The translations under genes were made by a program, and so were the position numbers. From Psettodes erumei (taxonomy: Eukaryota > Chordata > Actinopteri > Pleuronectiformes > Psettodidae), in the NCBI GenBank assembly GCA_016785225.1, contig JAFBJZ010000935.1:475001-539000 (forward strand): a stretch of 64,000 nucleotides of DNA, given 5' to 3'. Below are positions 48,211 through 60,148 of the stretch, one piece after another; positions within the stretch are counted from its first letter, which is position 1, and each line of letters starts with the position of its first letter. The notes beneath the pieces are model-generated. The model was not told the origin of the DNA and made no database searches. It saw nothing but the letters and a program-made list of their open reading frames with translations.

Positions 48211-51082
48211 ACCACACACACCAGCACTAAGAGGGCCGTTGTGTAACTTGAAAGACCGCAGCAGTGCTGTTTCGTCAGGGGCAAACGACGGTGTCATCGA
48301 CTGCACAATCTCCATCCAACATACAGACATGGTGATACATGAGACGGCAGGAGGTTATGGGTCCTTCTGCAAACAATACTCAAATATTTAGTAGTTATTT
48401 CCACAGACCTTGGATTAGATAAGTCTGCTTCCTCGACTGTAACCAAAGGTTTTCCTTTAGATTGATGTACACTCGACCCTGCCAAAGCTTTTCCGTTTTG
48501 CTGTTTTCCCACTGTCTGAATAAGGCCTCTTACAGTGAGTGGACTGGCCCAGTGTTTCCAAAAAAAAGAAAAGTACTTAAGCTGCTAAATGTTTATGGCT
48601 GTCCTTTGAAAGCCCTCTTTATCCAAAGTTAAACTGATCTCGTATGGCGCGTTGATATCAGGCTCTCCTCGGGACTTAAACGACTCCAGCAGCTGTTTTG
48701 GAGACATGCACTTGGACGTGGTGCGGAGCCAGAAACGCTGAGAACGGTGGACACACAGACAGACGGGGGAGGATATCATGCCATTACAGGAAATAGATTT
48801 GGAGTCTGCCTCAGCTCTGTGCTCTCTCCCACCCCATCGCACCGCCCCACCACCACCACCACCCCCCAGGAGGGGTTAAGCACTCCGCTGGTAATGACCA
48901 TGCTTCAGACAGCACTTCTGAGTCTCGGTGCCTCGCCGCAGCCGACGTGTAATTCAGCCAGAAAAAAAAAAACATGACTCAAGCCAGCGTCTGGGGGAGG
49001 GAGTGGAGTTTTTTTTTTTTTTTTTGGGGGAGTAGGAAATTGACAGCGTGTGGAGCTCGGCTGGCCCAAGGCGCACCCAGCCCCTGCTTAGGCTCAGACA
49101 CCCTGCTGGAGAAGGTGCTGAGGTGGCTGGGAGAGGATGTGGGGGCCTTAGGCAATGGAAGACACTGCAAAAAAAAAAGAAACTATCCAACCGAGCTCGT
49201 CCTACATGTGTACTGCAGTTTAACACTGGGCCTTAAAACTGTATAAACCAAGACATATCCATCTTTCCACGTTACATCAGGAAGGAAAAATAGAGGCGAT
49301 AGTGTCTTATAGCACCCATGAGGTTTAGAAAATTTATCCCAATCCCTACCACACCTGCAAAAGAAAAATGCTGTTATCCATTTCTTTTATTTGTGTTCTG
49401 TCACACCTGGACATGGAAAGCCAGCCCCACTCCTGTCCTTGGCAGCACAAGCATGCAGCCATGTAATCTGCGTTCCACTCCTCATTGATGGAGTTCACAG
49501 ATCCGGAGGACGCGCCGCTGCACCCCCCATATACCTCGCCCCGCAGCAGCCGGCAGAATGACTGCCTCGGCTGTTAGCATCGGACGGTCCGGTCTGCTGA
49601 GGAAGCAGTAGACGGTAATCTGCTCGGTCACACTCGAGCTCTCCCGCGGGAGAAACGTGGGGATTAAACCCGGCACAGGATATAGCGTCCGACCGAATGC
49701 GTGACCGTGCCGGGAATTTCCGTGTAATTGCGAACGAAGCACCATGAGCTCTCCTCCCCTCCATTGCGCTATAAATACCACCAAGACTCCCCAAAGGCAC
49801 CAAGTGCCTGAGAAGGAGGCGGGAAACCAAGACTGAGCCACAAGGACGCAAGATGGGACAAATAAGAAATGACATCCTCCTTGTCCTCTTTTCCGCACGT
49901 GTCTCCTTGATTGGTTTCCAGGGTAGTAGCATGCAAAGCAGGTGCAGAAGATGACACACTAATGTGCATATACATTAATGCTAACATAAGCAAAGAGAGC
50001 ACATATCTTTCTCCAGGCCTGTCTGAATGCCAGGAAGTGGTATTTCAGTCATTGTTATTAAATCAGACAGTAATGTTATGGATTCTGTCAACAGGAGACC
50101 TGCATTAGCATCTGTGCTATATTTTTAATACGTGTTGAGTTATTTGTCATCTTATCTATAGCTATCTGTATTTTGTCTTTGACCTCCGCAGTGATCCAGT
50201 GTCTATTGTAATCTGAATGACACTTTCAGAAACCATGAATGGCTCCTGTGAAAAAAAACACCTCGAATTTCAGGGTTGAGCTCTCAGTCATTTTAAAAAG
50301 TGGGTTAGTGCGCTATCTGTCCTTGAAGAAGTGCTCTGGCACGGCACCAATCCTTCAGGAAGTGAATCATTCTTGTCAGGACGGAGCAAGCCTCTCATAG
50401 GAAAGCTTAGCATTAAACCCAGTCCCACAGCTACTCTGTCTTTCCTTTGTCAGCCGAGGCAAACATAGCCCACAACTAGAACATTTTGAATGGTAGTACA
50501 TCAAGCCCGATAAGTTCTCTCAATGCTGCGTGTCGACTTAATGACACTTTCTTTTTTTTTACGTAAACCTCTTCAGTTAGATTTGGCTTAGCATCACCCA
50601 CCCCCCGCCCCAGTAAAGCAGAAAACAGTCTCATGGAAACTTCCACACGCTCACTCCCACTTTTCTGGGTCTTTTGGCCTCTCCGCTACAGACGAGGGGG
50701 GAAAAAATGCAGATTGTCCAAATGGGACTGTGTGATATAAACAACTCCCAGGGAGGTGTGCTGGAGCCTCAGTCCATCACCAGGGCCAAAAATCACAAAG
50801 TGTCCGCCCAGGCTATTGAGAATGGATGGCAGGCGGCCATGACACGGGGGCTCAACAGCTGTCCAAAGAGGGCTGAGAGAGGTCGCTGACTGGGGCCTTG
50901 TTCATCTGCAGCAAACCGTCCACCCGAGGCGAGAGGAAGGAGGCTACAGGGCCCTGTTCCCAGGATTTTCCACAGCGCTGTAGGCAGTCACAGTGGAGGA
51001 AACATGGAAATGTGTCTTCTCGCTGGTTGCAAGGTCTCCCACGTATTATTTATGCATTTACACAGACAAGCAGATGGACGCG

Positions 51083-51105
51083 CACACACACACACACACA
51101 CACAC
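51083..51105. repeat. (CA)n microsatellite
   Basis: CA tract of about 23 bases. Confidence 0.9.
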
Positions 51106-52442
51106 TCTGTACTATGCACCATACGTATCCTCCTGTGTTCGTTAGCAGACATCCTTTCTTCCTGAACGCTTCCCTATTATAGCCCCAAAACCCTTGACAG
51201 GTGTCAGCCGTGCTCAGCTCACCGACTCACCAAAGCCTCCCCAGAAATAATCCGCTTCGTCTTTTCCCATCTCCCACAGTAGATTTCATCACAATTTCTG
51301 GACAAATTCAACCGGAGCTGCTGACTTTTGTGGGAAAGAGTTTTATTTTGATTCAATATAAATCCTATCTCGGGGGTTGGTTGGGGGGCATGGGCTTTTA
51401 CCCCCCCACACACACACTCCTCCCTTTCTTTCTGTCTGTCTATCTTCCTCTCTTTTCCACCCCACCCTCTGCTGCTTCCTCCTGCTCTCTCCCTCCGTCG
51501 GACTCGCGGGCTTATGTCATGTGGAAAGACCGAAGCAGCTCGAGGACACCGAGAAGCCATTTCCATTTTCGGAGTCGTCTTCCACCCCCCCACCCCCCGT
51601 GTGGAATATTGTCATTCAACTTTCCCTCGTTTGAGCGTGCAGAAAAGCCTTCAGGTTTTAAAGGGACTTGATCCCCTTTTCCAGACATATTCTTGGAGGA
51701 TTAAGCAGTGAGGCCCAACTAAAGCACCCTTAATCAAATCAAAAATAAATAGCCCCCTTCACAATGTAGGATGCCACATTTTCCGTTTCTATTTTGCAGG
51801 GGATTTGTCCCTGGGGGGTGGGGGAGTGTGTGTGTCACGGTGGAAAAGGTCTGGTGCCTGCAGAGGCGACACAACACGTATTTGTGTGTACCGTACTGTG
51901 CTTACATGTACAGTAGGTGTGTGTCAGCGTGCCTGAACGCATGCGCTGGTTGTTTGTGTTGACAGTTCTCTTTCAGCTCTTATTGCAGCTGGGGCTGGAG
52001 TCGGGCTGAGAGAAAGCCAAAATGAAGGGGTTTAAGTGTGCCTTAGGAAAGCTTCTGGCATCGTGGCCGCGTGGCACTCCAGGGCAGCAAGAAAGCATTT
52101 ACTGCAGATTAGAGCTCCTCTCAAGTGTTTCGCAAAGTCGGCCTTAAGCTTGGCAATTGTTCCCAGGGCCATCCGGCGACCTGCAGCCGTATAAAATGTC
52201 ACACGACGCACCCCATATAGTTTTCTTTCCTGCATCCACTGGAGGTTGTAGAGGTCGTTTAGTTCTGCACTTTTTGTTCCGTTCTTGATGGATGAAACCG
52301 CATGTGTAACGGTTGTAGGTATAAGGGTATCAGCTGACCTGCTTTCTCCAAGCAACCGTCAAATTCAAGCGGCGCCAACATCCCATGTTGTTGTTGGGGT
52401 TTTTTAAGTGACTTATGTCTCCGTTGATTTGTCTCTCTCCAG

Positions 52443-52758
52443 GTAACTACCCTCGGCCCTCAAACTACAGCGGGTCGGCCGGCGCCGGCTACAGCGGCCC
52501 CGGCATGACCAACAGCCTGGGAATGAACGCCAGCAGCCCCATGCACGGCCAGGGGCCCGGTCAGCCCGTGCCCGTAGCACGTAGCCATGGGCCAGGAAGC
52601 CAGAACAGGGTGTACCCGCCCATGGCTCCCAGCTCCCCCGGCATGCCTCAACCAGCTGGGCCAGGGATGGGACCTCCCTCTTTGGGCAGCTCCAACCGCA
52701 AGGCCCAGGAGGCTGCAGCAGCTGGTATGCCAGGCTCCGCCAACACAACACACAACAG
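52443..52758 (+). CDS. arid1b: arid1b exon d (NRKAQEAAAA exon)
   Basis: This exon is 316 nt: two bases, 104 codons, two bases. It encodes NYPRPSNYSGSAGAGYSGPG, a Met/Asn-Gly stretch, SSPMHGQGPGQP, then SSPGMPQPAGPGMGPPS and SNRKAQEAAAAGMPGSANTTHN. NRKAQEAAAA is a highly conserved ARID1B block (ARID1A has a diverged NRKTQE form as I recall), and SSPGM...GPGMGPP is also ARID1B-like. The acceptor is CTCTCTCCAG (AG at 52441-52442) and the donor GTAAGA at 52759. The phase changes from 1 to 2 here, which makes this exon and the next one decisive for testing inserted exons. The segment is disordered and Gly/Pro/Met-rich, N-terminal to the ARID. Confidence 0.96.
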
Positions 52759-53850
52759 GTAAGAGGACTCAGGAGGTCTGATTCCTTTAAGAAATCTTGT
52801 ATTTTGCTAATACCATCTCTTTTTTTATTTTCATGGCTCTCATCTCTTTGTGTGTTTAGTTATGTGTTACAGTATTGTACATCCTTGTCCTTTTACCTAA
52901 TTGTTCTTAAAAGTGATCTTGACAATGATGGTGTAAAACTGTATCACAGTGCCACAGATATGGCCCAGATTCTTTTGTGGGACTGAGACTATTTAACTTA
53001 ACCTGGAAATCGTGGCATGCTAATATTAGGGGGGACAGCGGAGCATCTCTTTCTTACATCAGTCGTCGCCTGCTGAGCGACTTCTCTCTGCAGGTCGCCC
53101 GTGGGGAGGTGTGCTGAAAAGCACCGCGGAGAGTTTCTGTGCCACAGAGTTTGTCTTTTTTTTTTTTTTTTTGAGAGGCTTTTCAGATGTGCAGAGTTCG
53201 TTCTCAGGGGTCCCGCACTTCTAAGAGCCATTTGCAGAACCATCCCTATTTTCACACATCTCATAAAGTGCCTGACATTTTGATAGCTGGCACTATACAC
53301 CGAGTACCATTTGTTGCAGAACCAGAGGTACTGGCTGGTGAGAAAAGTGTACGGTTTGAATATCGCGCTGTCAAAACATGAAAAGGAATAAAAAAGCAAA
53401 CCGCGGGTTTAACCGTGAAAACACCAGAGAGTAGACACGCCACCAAGCACCGTAACACAAATACAAAGTACCTCGATGCAGTCGCGGTGTAAGACTTTAG
53501 AGATATGGTGTTTCCATCGGGGTTGGGGCTTTGAATATATGTTCGCAGCACTGGAGAGCCGGGCTGCTGTGGGAGTGTGTGGGCTGTAAACTTTTGCTGA
53601 ACCCTGCCGGGGGAGCTCGTGAAAACATGGCCGTCGTCAGAGAGGAGGCGTGGTTTCCCACGCTCCCTCCAATCGGTGCGAGATTTGCCCGACAGGTGCA
53701 CGGTGGGAGCTGCCCCCCTCCGGCGCTGATGTGGCAGATTACCATTCGTCAGTGTCGGTGCATGAGTGTGACTGAAGAGCCAGTGATGATGTTTCAAATG
53801 ATCTCTTTTTGTCGTGGGGGGGTCGGGGCTTGTTGATGCCAAACCTACAG
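52759..53850 (+). other. arid1b: Intron segment between exon d and the candidate cassette
   Basis: About 1.1 kb of phase 2 intron. It contains a poly-T run near 53157-53172. No exon was seen before 53851. The minus-strand open frame over 53261-53926 has no recognisable domain and overlaps the candidate exon as a shadow. Confidence 0.7.
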
Positions 53851-54015
53851 GCGGCCTCTGTACGTGAGGTCCCCAGCCCAGATGCAGCCGCCCCAACCCA
53901 CCTCCACGCACTGGCCTGCACCCCACCCTGCCTCCACCCGTCCACCACCTTCACCTCCACCCAGACCTCACCACCCATCATCCATCCTGCCACCCTCACA
54001 TTCACAGCACTATAG
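53851..54015 (+). CDS. arid1b: Candidate alternative cassette exon of arid1b
   Basis: A 165-nt block is flanked by CCTACAG (AG at 53849-53850) and GTAGGT (donor at 54016). Read with the two bases left by exon d, it gives one base, 54 open codons and two bases, exactly the phase needed to join exon e. Insertion would therefore add 55 residues without changing the frame. The peptide begins RPLYVRSPAQMQPPQPTS, continues THWPAPHPASTRPPP and ends ILPPSHSQHY before the junction Arg. It is Pro/His/Ser/Gln-rich like its neighbours and unlike the open frames in the introns. The pyrimidine tract before the acceptor is weak and interrupted by G runs, as is common for alternatively used exons. I do not know a mammalian counterpart. 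Confidence 0.6.
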   Translation, partial: AASVREVPSPDAAAPTHLHALACTPPCLHPSTTFTSTQTSPPIIHPATLTFTAL

Positions 54016-54076
54016 GTAGGTCCGCCCCCACCCCCCCACACCCCCACTCGTGAACATGCGTGGATGTGTTTGTGTG

Positions 54077-54100
54077 ATCATCATCATCATCATCATCATC
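54077..54100. repeat. (ATC)8 trinucleotide repeat
   Basis: A perfect 24-base ATC repeat lies 61 bases downstream of the candidate cassette's donor. It is the exact complement of the (GAT)8 tract just before the exon g acceptor. Confidence 0.97.
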
Positions 54101-57100
54101 TCTGACACATGTTAGTCACTAAGGGCAACAACAAGTGAGCACATGCAGTTGTTGTGTGCATTGTGTCAAACATGTCGTCGGCTGCGGCGTCGCTAACGGA
54201 TGTGTGATTAATTACGTGTGTGTGGGTGGGGGGGCACTGTTCACACACACATACACAGCAATGCAAATACTGGCCGTCAATAAGAAGTGTCATGACATGA
54301 TCCCCACTGCTGGGACCAATCAGATCGCCCATCAGTCACCGCAGAGGTGTCACTCGTTGTGATGGCGCTTGAGGGGAAGACTCTCTCTCTCTTTGTTTAC
54401 AGATTTGTCTGAAACGTGTATTTATGTCTGTTTTGTCTTATTCTTCCATCTTTGCAGCGATGCGTTTTGACTCCCCGCTGACCGTGCTGGGATCCGTGGG
54501 TTCCTCGTCTTTGTTTGTCTGTTTTATCTCCGTCTTTGGGATTAAGCAGTCATTAACGTGTTGTTGTTGGGTTTTTTTTTAGATCACATTTCCTTTCAAG
54601 ACCACACAGGCTTTTTTCTTTTGATTTTCTGTTGGAAATCTGTCTCGTCTCTCGTTCTCTGCTCGGTCTTGGTGGTCGATTGCTGCGCATGCTAACTTCC
54701 AAATTGCTTCGGTGTCTGTTCGAGACAAAGCGTGCACCGGAGGTAAAACCTCGCAGACACTGGATATTCAGAACAAAAGACGTTTGTACACCCAGTAGGT
54801 GTAAAGATTCTGCCAGCTGGGTGAGACTATTTGTTTCCAAAACTGACTTGTATACACAAACCTGAATCCTTTGTTGTATTTTCCCCTTCTTCCCTATTCA
54901 GAACATTGATTTCTTCATTGGTAATAATTCTGTAACAAATAGGATTGTTCCCTGATTTAAAACAAAAAAAGAAAAGGGGTTTTGTGACGATGGACACTTT
55001 TGCAGAATACTCCAGTTTGCCTGCCGCGTGTCTCACCCTCACGGTTATTCTCGTCTGCTGTCGCTCACTCGTCCTCTTTCATCCCTCCTCGTCTGCGTCT
55101 GTTCTCTCTCCTCCCACCTGTTTCACTCTTTTCACCAACTCTCCCGACTGTGTCGCCCTCTCCGTCTCCGCGCGGCTCTGTTATCCTAACCCGGCCCGTT
55201 TTATCTCCCTCAGTCTTTCTTCCTCCCAATTTGCTTTTTGTTCTCCGCCGTCTCCAGCGCGGCCTTGTTATGTTTTTCTTCCTCAGATCCCACTTTAGAA
55301 CATCTGAGGGAGATCAGGAGAAAATTGGCCTCCGAAAAAACCTGCAGTTAAAGGCTCCAACGCCCCGTTTGCTCTCCAGATCTGCGCGCAACAGTCTGAA
55401 ACATTCAGACCTAGTTCCTCTCCGTCTGCGAAACAAGTTGTTAGTCGTAGCACATGTCTGGCTTGGCTCTTTGATGCCTCAGCCCCCGGTGAACTGCCGC
55501 AGACGCCCGCTCCCCGACCTCCTGAATCAGGGGCTAGTTATAGAGCAGCACTGTCATTGGCTGGTCTCTTCTTCTCTTCCTCTTTTTCTTTGACACGTCC
55601 CTTCGCCACTTCCCCGCCAATAATCCCTCCTGCTTTCCCACCTCTAATCCCTCATATCCATCCTCCTCTGACACACACACACACGCACACCCTCGCACAC
55701 AGGCAGACACACACCAGCTTCATTACACCGAGCGAAAAGAATGCCAAATGAACAGAGGAGGGCCACTTCTGGTATCCCATGGCTGCAGGCGAGGATCGTG
55801 ATTAAATCTTCATAAAGTGTGGCGTGAGTGGTGGGTTGTTGTTTTTTTTTTTTCTCCCCCCCCCCTCGAGCCCCCCCTTCTCTTCCACCAGCCGACTGGA
55901 ATCAAACAAATGCCCCACTTTTATCAGTAAATCAGTTTGAATGGTGGCTGAGGGGAAGCAGTGTTGAACTTTTGGTATAGTAGAAAAGCATCCAGTTGCT
56001 CTTAAAAAGCAGAGGAAATTATGTAGTCAAGGTGAGTCACTTGTTGCCTAAACCAACCTGAAAATGAGGTCAAACTTTCCGGAAAACAGCATCAGTTTCG
56101 TGAAAAGTTGTTGACTCGTCGGGCGGCGCTAAGCTGCCAGTCGCCGTGTATGATGAATCGCAGCGTCATGTTCACACAACACGGACGATGTCAAGCCTGT
56201 CAGCGTGGAGGTGGTACGGGTGTGTTTGGGGGAAAGGTGTGGTAGAAAATATTTCAAGAGCTGGGGATTGATGTTGGGGAATTTTTGGAAAAAGAGAAGA
56301 GAACACAAAGTATTAAAGGGTATAAGCTTTTCTTGGCAGCAGCTTCTGAGGACAGAATTGGCTTTTCAAATGACTTTCCAGCGCTGCCGGCGACACTCTA
56401 CAAAAAAAGTTCCCGGAGCTATAGGAACGGGCTCTGTCGAAAAAATAAGCACTTAGTAGAAGAAGAGCAAAGCTCAGGGAGGAAAAAAAAAAGAGCCGTA
56501 AATCAAAGGGAAATTGAAGGGAGAAAAATGTTGGAAGAGGGGAGAAGAGAGGAGAGGAGAGTGCTCCCAGGCAAATCCTCGCCAAATAATTCATTTCTGA
56601 CCTCCTTAGTAAGTAAATTTGCTAAATAAATAAGAGCAGCGCTTGAATGTCAAGAACGGGGGATGCTGCCTGTGGCGCTTTGTCGCTCGCAGTCTTGGCA
56701 GTGCTGCGGAGCGCTCCGCTTTCATTAGATGGGCAAAATAAATGGCTTCTGCTCCATCCATCCTGAGCCGTTTGATGTTTGAGGAGGAGGGGAGGGACAA
56801 GGGAAGAGTAGCTTTTCTCGGGATTTAATATGTTAAAAGCCATACTTTTTTTCTTTTTATTTGCGGAGGGCTTATTCTGGTCTCCCCTCTGTCTGTAGAT
56901 GTGTTTGTGTGCGGTGAGTTGAGTCAGGAGTTTGGAGGAGCTATGAGCCCGAGCTGCCCTGAGAACAGATTGGGTCCATATATAATTCATGGCCTCCAGC
57001 CGATCCACTCCATCCTTCCATCCAGCAGCCTCTCGCTGGCTCTTTTTCTCTCACTTTCTTCTCCGCACTCTTACACACAGACACACAAAGCAGGGGGATC

Positions 57101-57125
57101 GATAGGGAGGGCCCCCGCTCAGCCA

Positions 57126-57126
<1 letters not shown>

Positions 57127-57164
<38 letters not shown>
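57127..57164. repeat. (CA)19 microsatellite
   Basis: Uninterrupted CA tract of 38 bases. Confidence 0.95.
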
Positions 57165-57168
<4 letters not shown>

Positions 57169-57803
57169 CCCGCGGTCCCGCCACCGCTGCTGCTGTCTCG
57201 TCCAGTTAGCGGCGCTGGGAGGCATCGGCGCGGCCTGTCACCGCGAATGAAGGACAAAGGCGCCGCCGCTTTGAGAGAGACACACACACACACACCATCG
57301 GCTGGTTGGCTGGCACCACGTAACCATGGCATCCCCTTGGCAACGGCGCCCGCCTCGTGCACGAACAAGGACACGCTCAGGCACGCACGCACGCGCGCTC
57401 TGCACACGGTGTGAAAGTGGCCTTTTTCGATGCCCTTCACACATGTGGACTGAATAGCAAGAGGAGAGAGATGGCTGTGTGTGTGTGTGTGTGGGGGGGG
57501 GCATGGGGGGAAAAAACAGGGGGGGGTGAAGGACAGGTTACAGGGTGGATCATTTAGACAGCATGAATAGAAAAACAGCAGAACAGTAGCGTTGGTTCTA
57601 CTGATGCGTCTCATCGTCACACGTCTGCTCGCTGACGTGGCGTCAAAAACTCAAACTTTTCTTAACCCCCCACCAGAAAACTCAACGTCAAGTTTCCCTG
57701 CGCTGTTTTCATTCCCTCTCTCCTCAGGCCGCTCCCAGACAACAAACTGAGAGTGCACTGGCCTGATGGTGTTCAGATGGATGTTTCTGTGTCTCTTACT
57801 GTG

Positions 57804-57806
<3 letters not shown>

Positions 57807-57850
<44 letters not shown>
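57807..57850. repeat. (GT)22 microsatellite
   Basis: Uninterrupted GT tract of 44 bases. Confidence 0.95.
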
Positions 57851-57851
<1 letters not shown>

Positions 57852-57963
57852 CACGCAGTTCAGTCTCATGGAACAGCGATTACCTCCATCTCTGGGGCCC
57901 TGAGCTGAAAATACGCCCCCCACCCCCCCACACACACTTCCATCGGTCCACCGGGGACCCATG

Positions 57964-57969
<6 letters not shown>

Positions 57970-57997
<28 letters not shown>

Positions 57998-58086
57998 TTG
58001 CTCGGGCTTCTCAGGCCTTAATTTCCAACCCCCCCACCTCTCTTCTTCTTTTCTGTTTCTATCTCTCCATCCCTCCTCTTCTCCCT

Positions 58087-58127
<41 letters not shown>
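57970..58127. repeat. (AC)n and (CT)n microsatellites
   Basis: AC at 57970-57997, complementary to the GT tract 120 bases upstream, and CT at 58092-58127. Confidence 0.93.
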
Positions 58128-58129
<2 letters not shown>

Positions 58130-59390
58130 GGCAACAGGATGCTTCTTTTTTTTCCCCAGCACAAAGGTGCCCGAGAGCAAGATGAATGCGCTGTGCCGTT
58201 TTTTTTTTTTTTTCTTTTCCTGATAGCGGCACATGCATATATTAAGTGTGATTAAACGCTGTGCAGTGCCTCCATCAAGTGCTTTCTAATGGGCTTTTTT
58301 ATGACATGAATTAGTCATAATGGGAGAGTGCCACAGTTGAAAAAAACCTCCAAACCACTGTTGTTGTTGTTGATTCGGATATTTCACTATTCAGATGAGA
58401 GCCTGTGCTTATATTGCTTAAGGTGGGTGAGGTTTTTAGTTTTTTTTACAGTATGTATGAACGAGCTTCGCGGGCATTTGGCACGTCCAAACTTACTTTT
58501 TCCTCGCCGGCTTATCAGCATCTCTCCTCTGGGGGAGTTTGCCTGCAGAATACTGTACGTTTCGACTCACGAGAGAAGGTGCGACGATCAAAAAGGAAAA
58601 ATGTATTTCCGTGTCTTCACTCACGCAGAGCTTTTTAGGGAACACGTAGGCAGCAAATGAAGGCGTGCACACTACCCGCCATTATAGGGAAATGGGGCCA
58701 GATAAGCGTGGATTTGGTGCGCGCTTGTTTCTTTGCCATGGAGCTCCCCTGTGCACCTCGGCCCCCGTAGAGGGATTACACATGTATCATCAGCCGTGCT
58801 CTATGACTAATTACATCTGTGAGATGAGATTATGGGGAGGTTTACCAAGCCGATCCCTCCTCTTAGGCTATGTGTATCGGTTCCAACATGAGGTATTATG
58901 CTACGTGTCTGTGAGCGTGCGAAAGAGAGAGAAAGGTGCCAGTTAGGAGGGAAGTGACTGACATAAATCCGTAAGGTGTTTTTCTTTTCCATCCACCTAA
59001 AACAGCACGTCAGTTTGGGCCAGATAGTCCTCCTTCCTTCCTGCTTTCCTTCCCTCCTTTCTTCCTTCACATCCACCCTTAACACACCTCCTCAGCTGCC
59101 TTCTCAGATTTTGTCATCCTCAGTCATCCACCGTCCCTCTCTCAATCTTTTAGGCCCCTCTCTCGCTCTTCGTCTTCCTCACATGTCTTTTCTCCCCATC
59201 TGTCTCCCCGGTTCTCCCAATCTTTTTTTTTTTTTTTTTATTTAACGGTTGTCCAGGAGATAATCTTGAGTCAGCAGGAGATACAGACCAAATTGTTCCA
59301 AACACGGTGTTCCCTTTCAGTCCCCGTGTCACCGGCTTGGGCCTTCCTGCCATGCAACGATAGACACCACTTTCAATCATGCACACGCAC

Positions 59391-59393
<3 letters not shown>

Positions 59394-59432
<39 letters not shown>
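59394..59432. repeat. (CA)19 microsatellite
   Basis: Uninterrupted CA tract of about 39 bases, roughly 580 bases upstream of exon e. Confidence 0.95.
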
Positions 59433-59433
<1 letters not shown>

Positions 59434-60014
59434 CAGCATTCAGCAGGTTGCAGATAAGCCCCTCTGATGTCACTTGCAGCACCATGTGATGAGCTGCTCG
59501 AGAGAGAGAGAGAGAGAAAGGCTGAGGGAGGGAGATTGAGCGGGATTGATTTCTGCTGTCACCATGGCAACAAATAACATGATCCTCTCCAAAAGCACAC
59601 CTTAATTAGTTAAATTATGACTTGTGGGAGAGGGAGAGAACGGAGGAGGAGGGGGGGGGAGAACAGGGGAGGGGAGGGGGGATTTGTAGACTAGGAGGGA
59701 GGATAGAAGAGTTTCTCTTTTCTGATGCCGTATGCTCATCTTCAATCTTTTGGAGGAGCTGTTTGTTTGATCAGGGATGTGTCGCTTTTTACTGTGACTT
59801 TCAGACACACGCGCCGCTCGGTTTTTACAACAATAAAGAGGTACGGCAGTGACAAACTGCCAAATATCATCTCTGTACCTTTTTGTGACTCCCGTTCTTC
59901 TGCAGCTTTCACCGTTACCCACTTACGTCTCCGCATTCTGCCATTGTACCATGAATCTAAACTTAAGACGTGTCTTCCGCGTCCACTTCATTCTTTCTCC
60001 TCTTTGTGTGGCAG

Positions 60015-60148
60015 GCAGGGCAGCTATCAAGGCCCCGGCATCAGCCAGGCGAGCACCATGGCCACCGCCGCGCCCTACAGCCAGCCAGCGGGCAACAACA
60101 GCTCAATGGGAAACGCACAAGGCCCAGCCTACACTATGCCACCTTCAG
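60015..60148 (+). CDS. arid1b: arid1b exon e (RQGSYQGPGISQ exon)
   Basis: A 134-nt exon: one base completing the junction Arg, 44 codons and one base. It encodes QGSYQGPGISQASTMATA, then APYSQPAGNNSSMGNAQG and PAYTMPPS. It aligns by eye with mammalian ARID1B RQGSFPGMNQSG...SSPYSQPMNNSS...APPYSMAP. The first AG of the tandem GGCAGGCAGGGCAG (at 60013-60014) keeps the frame. The second is 4 nt downstream and would shift it, and the third (60022-60023) is in frame and would remove three residues. The donor is GTATGC at 60149. Tyr/Ser/Asn/Gln-rich, disordered, no domain. Confidence 0.94.

Larger units (their letters stand above)
44848..52442 (+). other. arid1b: arid1b intron between exons c and d
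   Basis: About 7.6 kb, phase 1, ending in a good TTTGTCTCTCTCCAG acceptor. It contains a long TG repeat (48156-48209), poly-T/poly-G near 49010-49030 and a CA repeat at about 51083-51105. No additional coding exon was recognised; the 154- and 156-residue open frames near 49500 and 51200 show no family similarity. Confidence 0.85.
54016..60014 (+). other. arid1b: Intron segment between the candidate cassette and exon e
   Basis: About 6 kb, phase 2, ending GTGTGGCAG. It holds an (ATC)8 tract near its start and several CA, TG and CT microsatellites between 55670 and 59432. Pyrimidine-rich open frames (for example 55000-55593) are judged to be artefacts of low stop-codon density. Regulatory-looking, repeat-free sequence occurs around 58240-58325 and 58660-58870, with no firm motif call. 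Confidence 0.8.

Noticed and set aside
53261..53926. 221-codon minus-strand open frame
   Set aside because: No recognisable family; it overlaps the candidate + strand exon, and the GC-rich composition explains the lack of stops.
55000..55593. 197-codon open frame
   Set aside because: Pyrimidine-rich Ser/Pro/Leu sequence without domain or splice-phase support.
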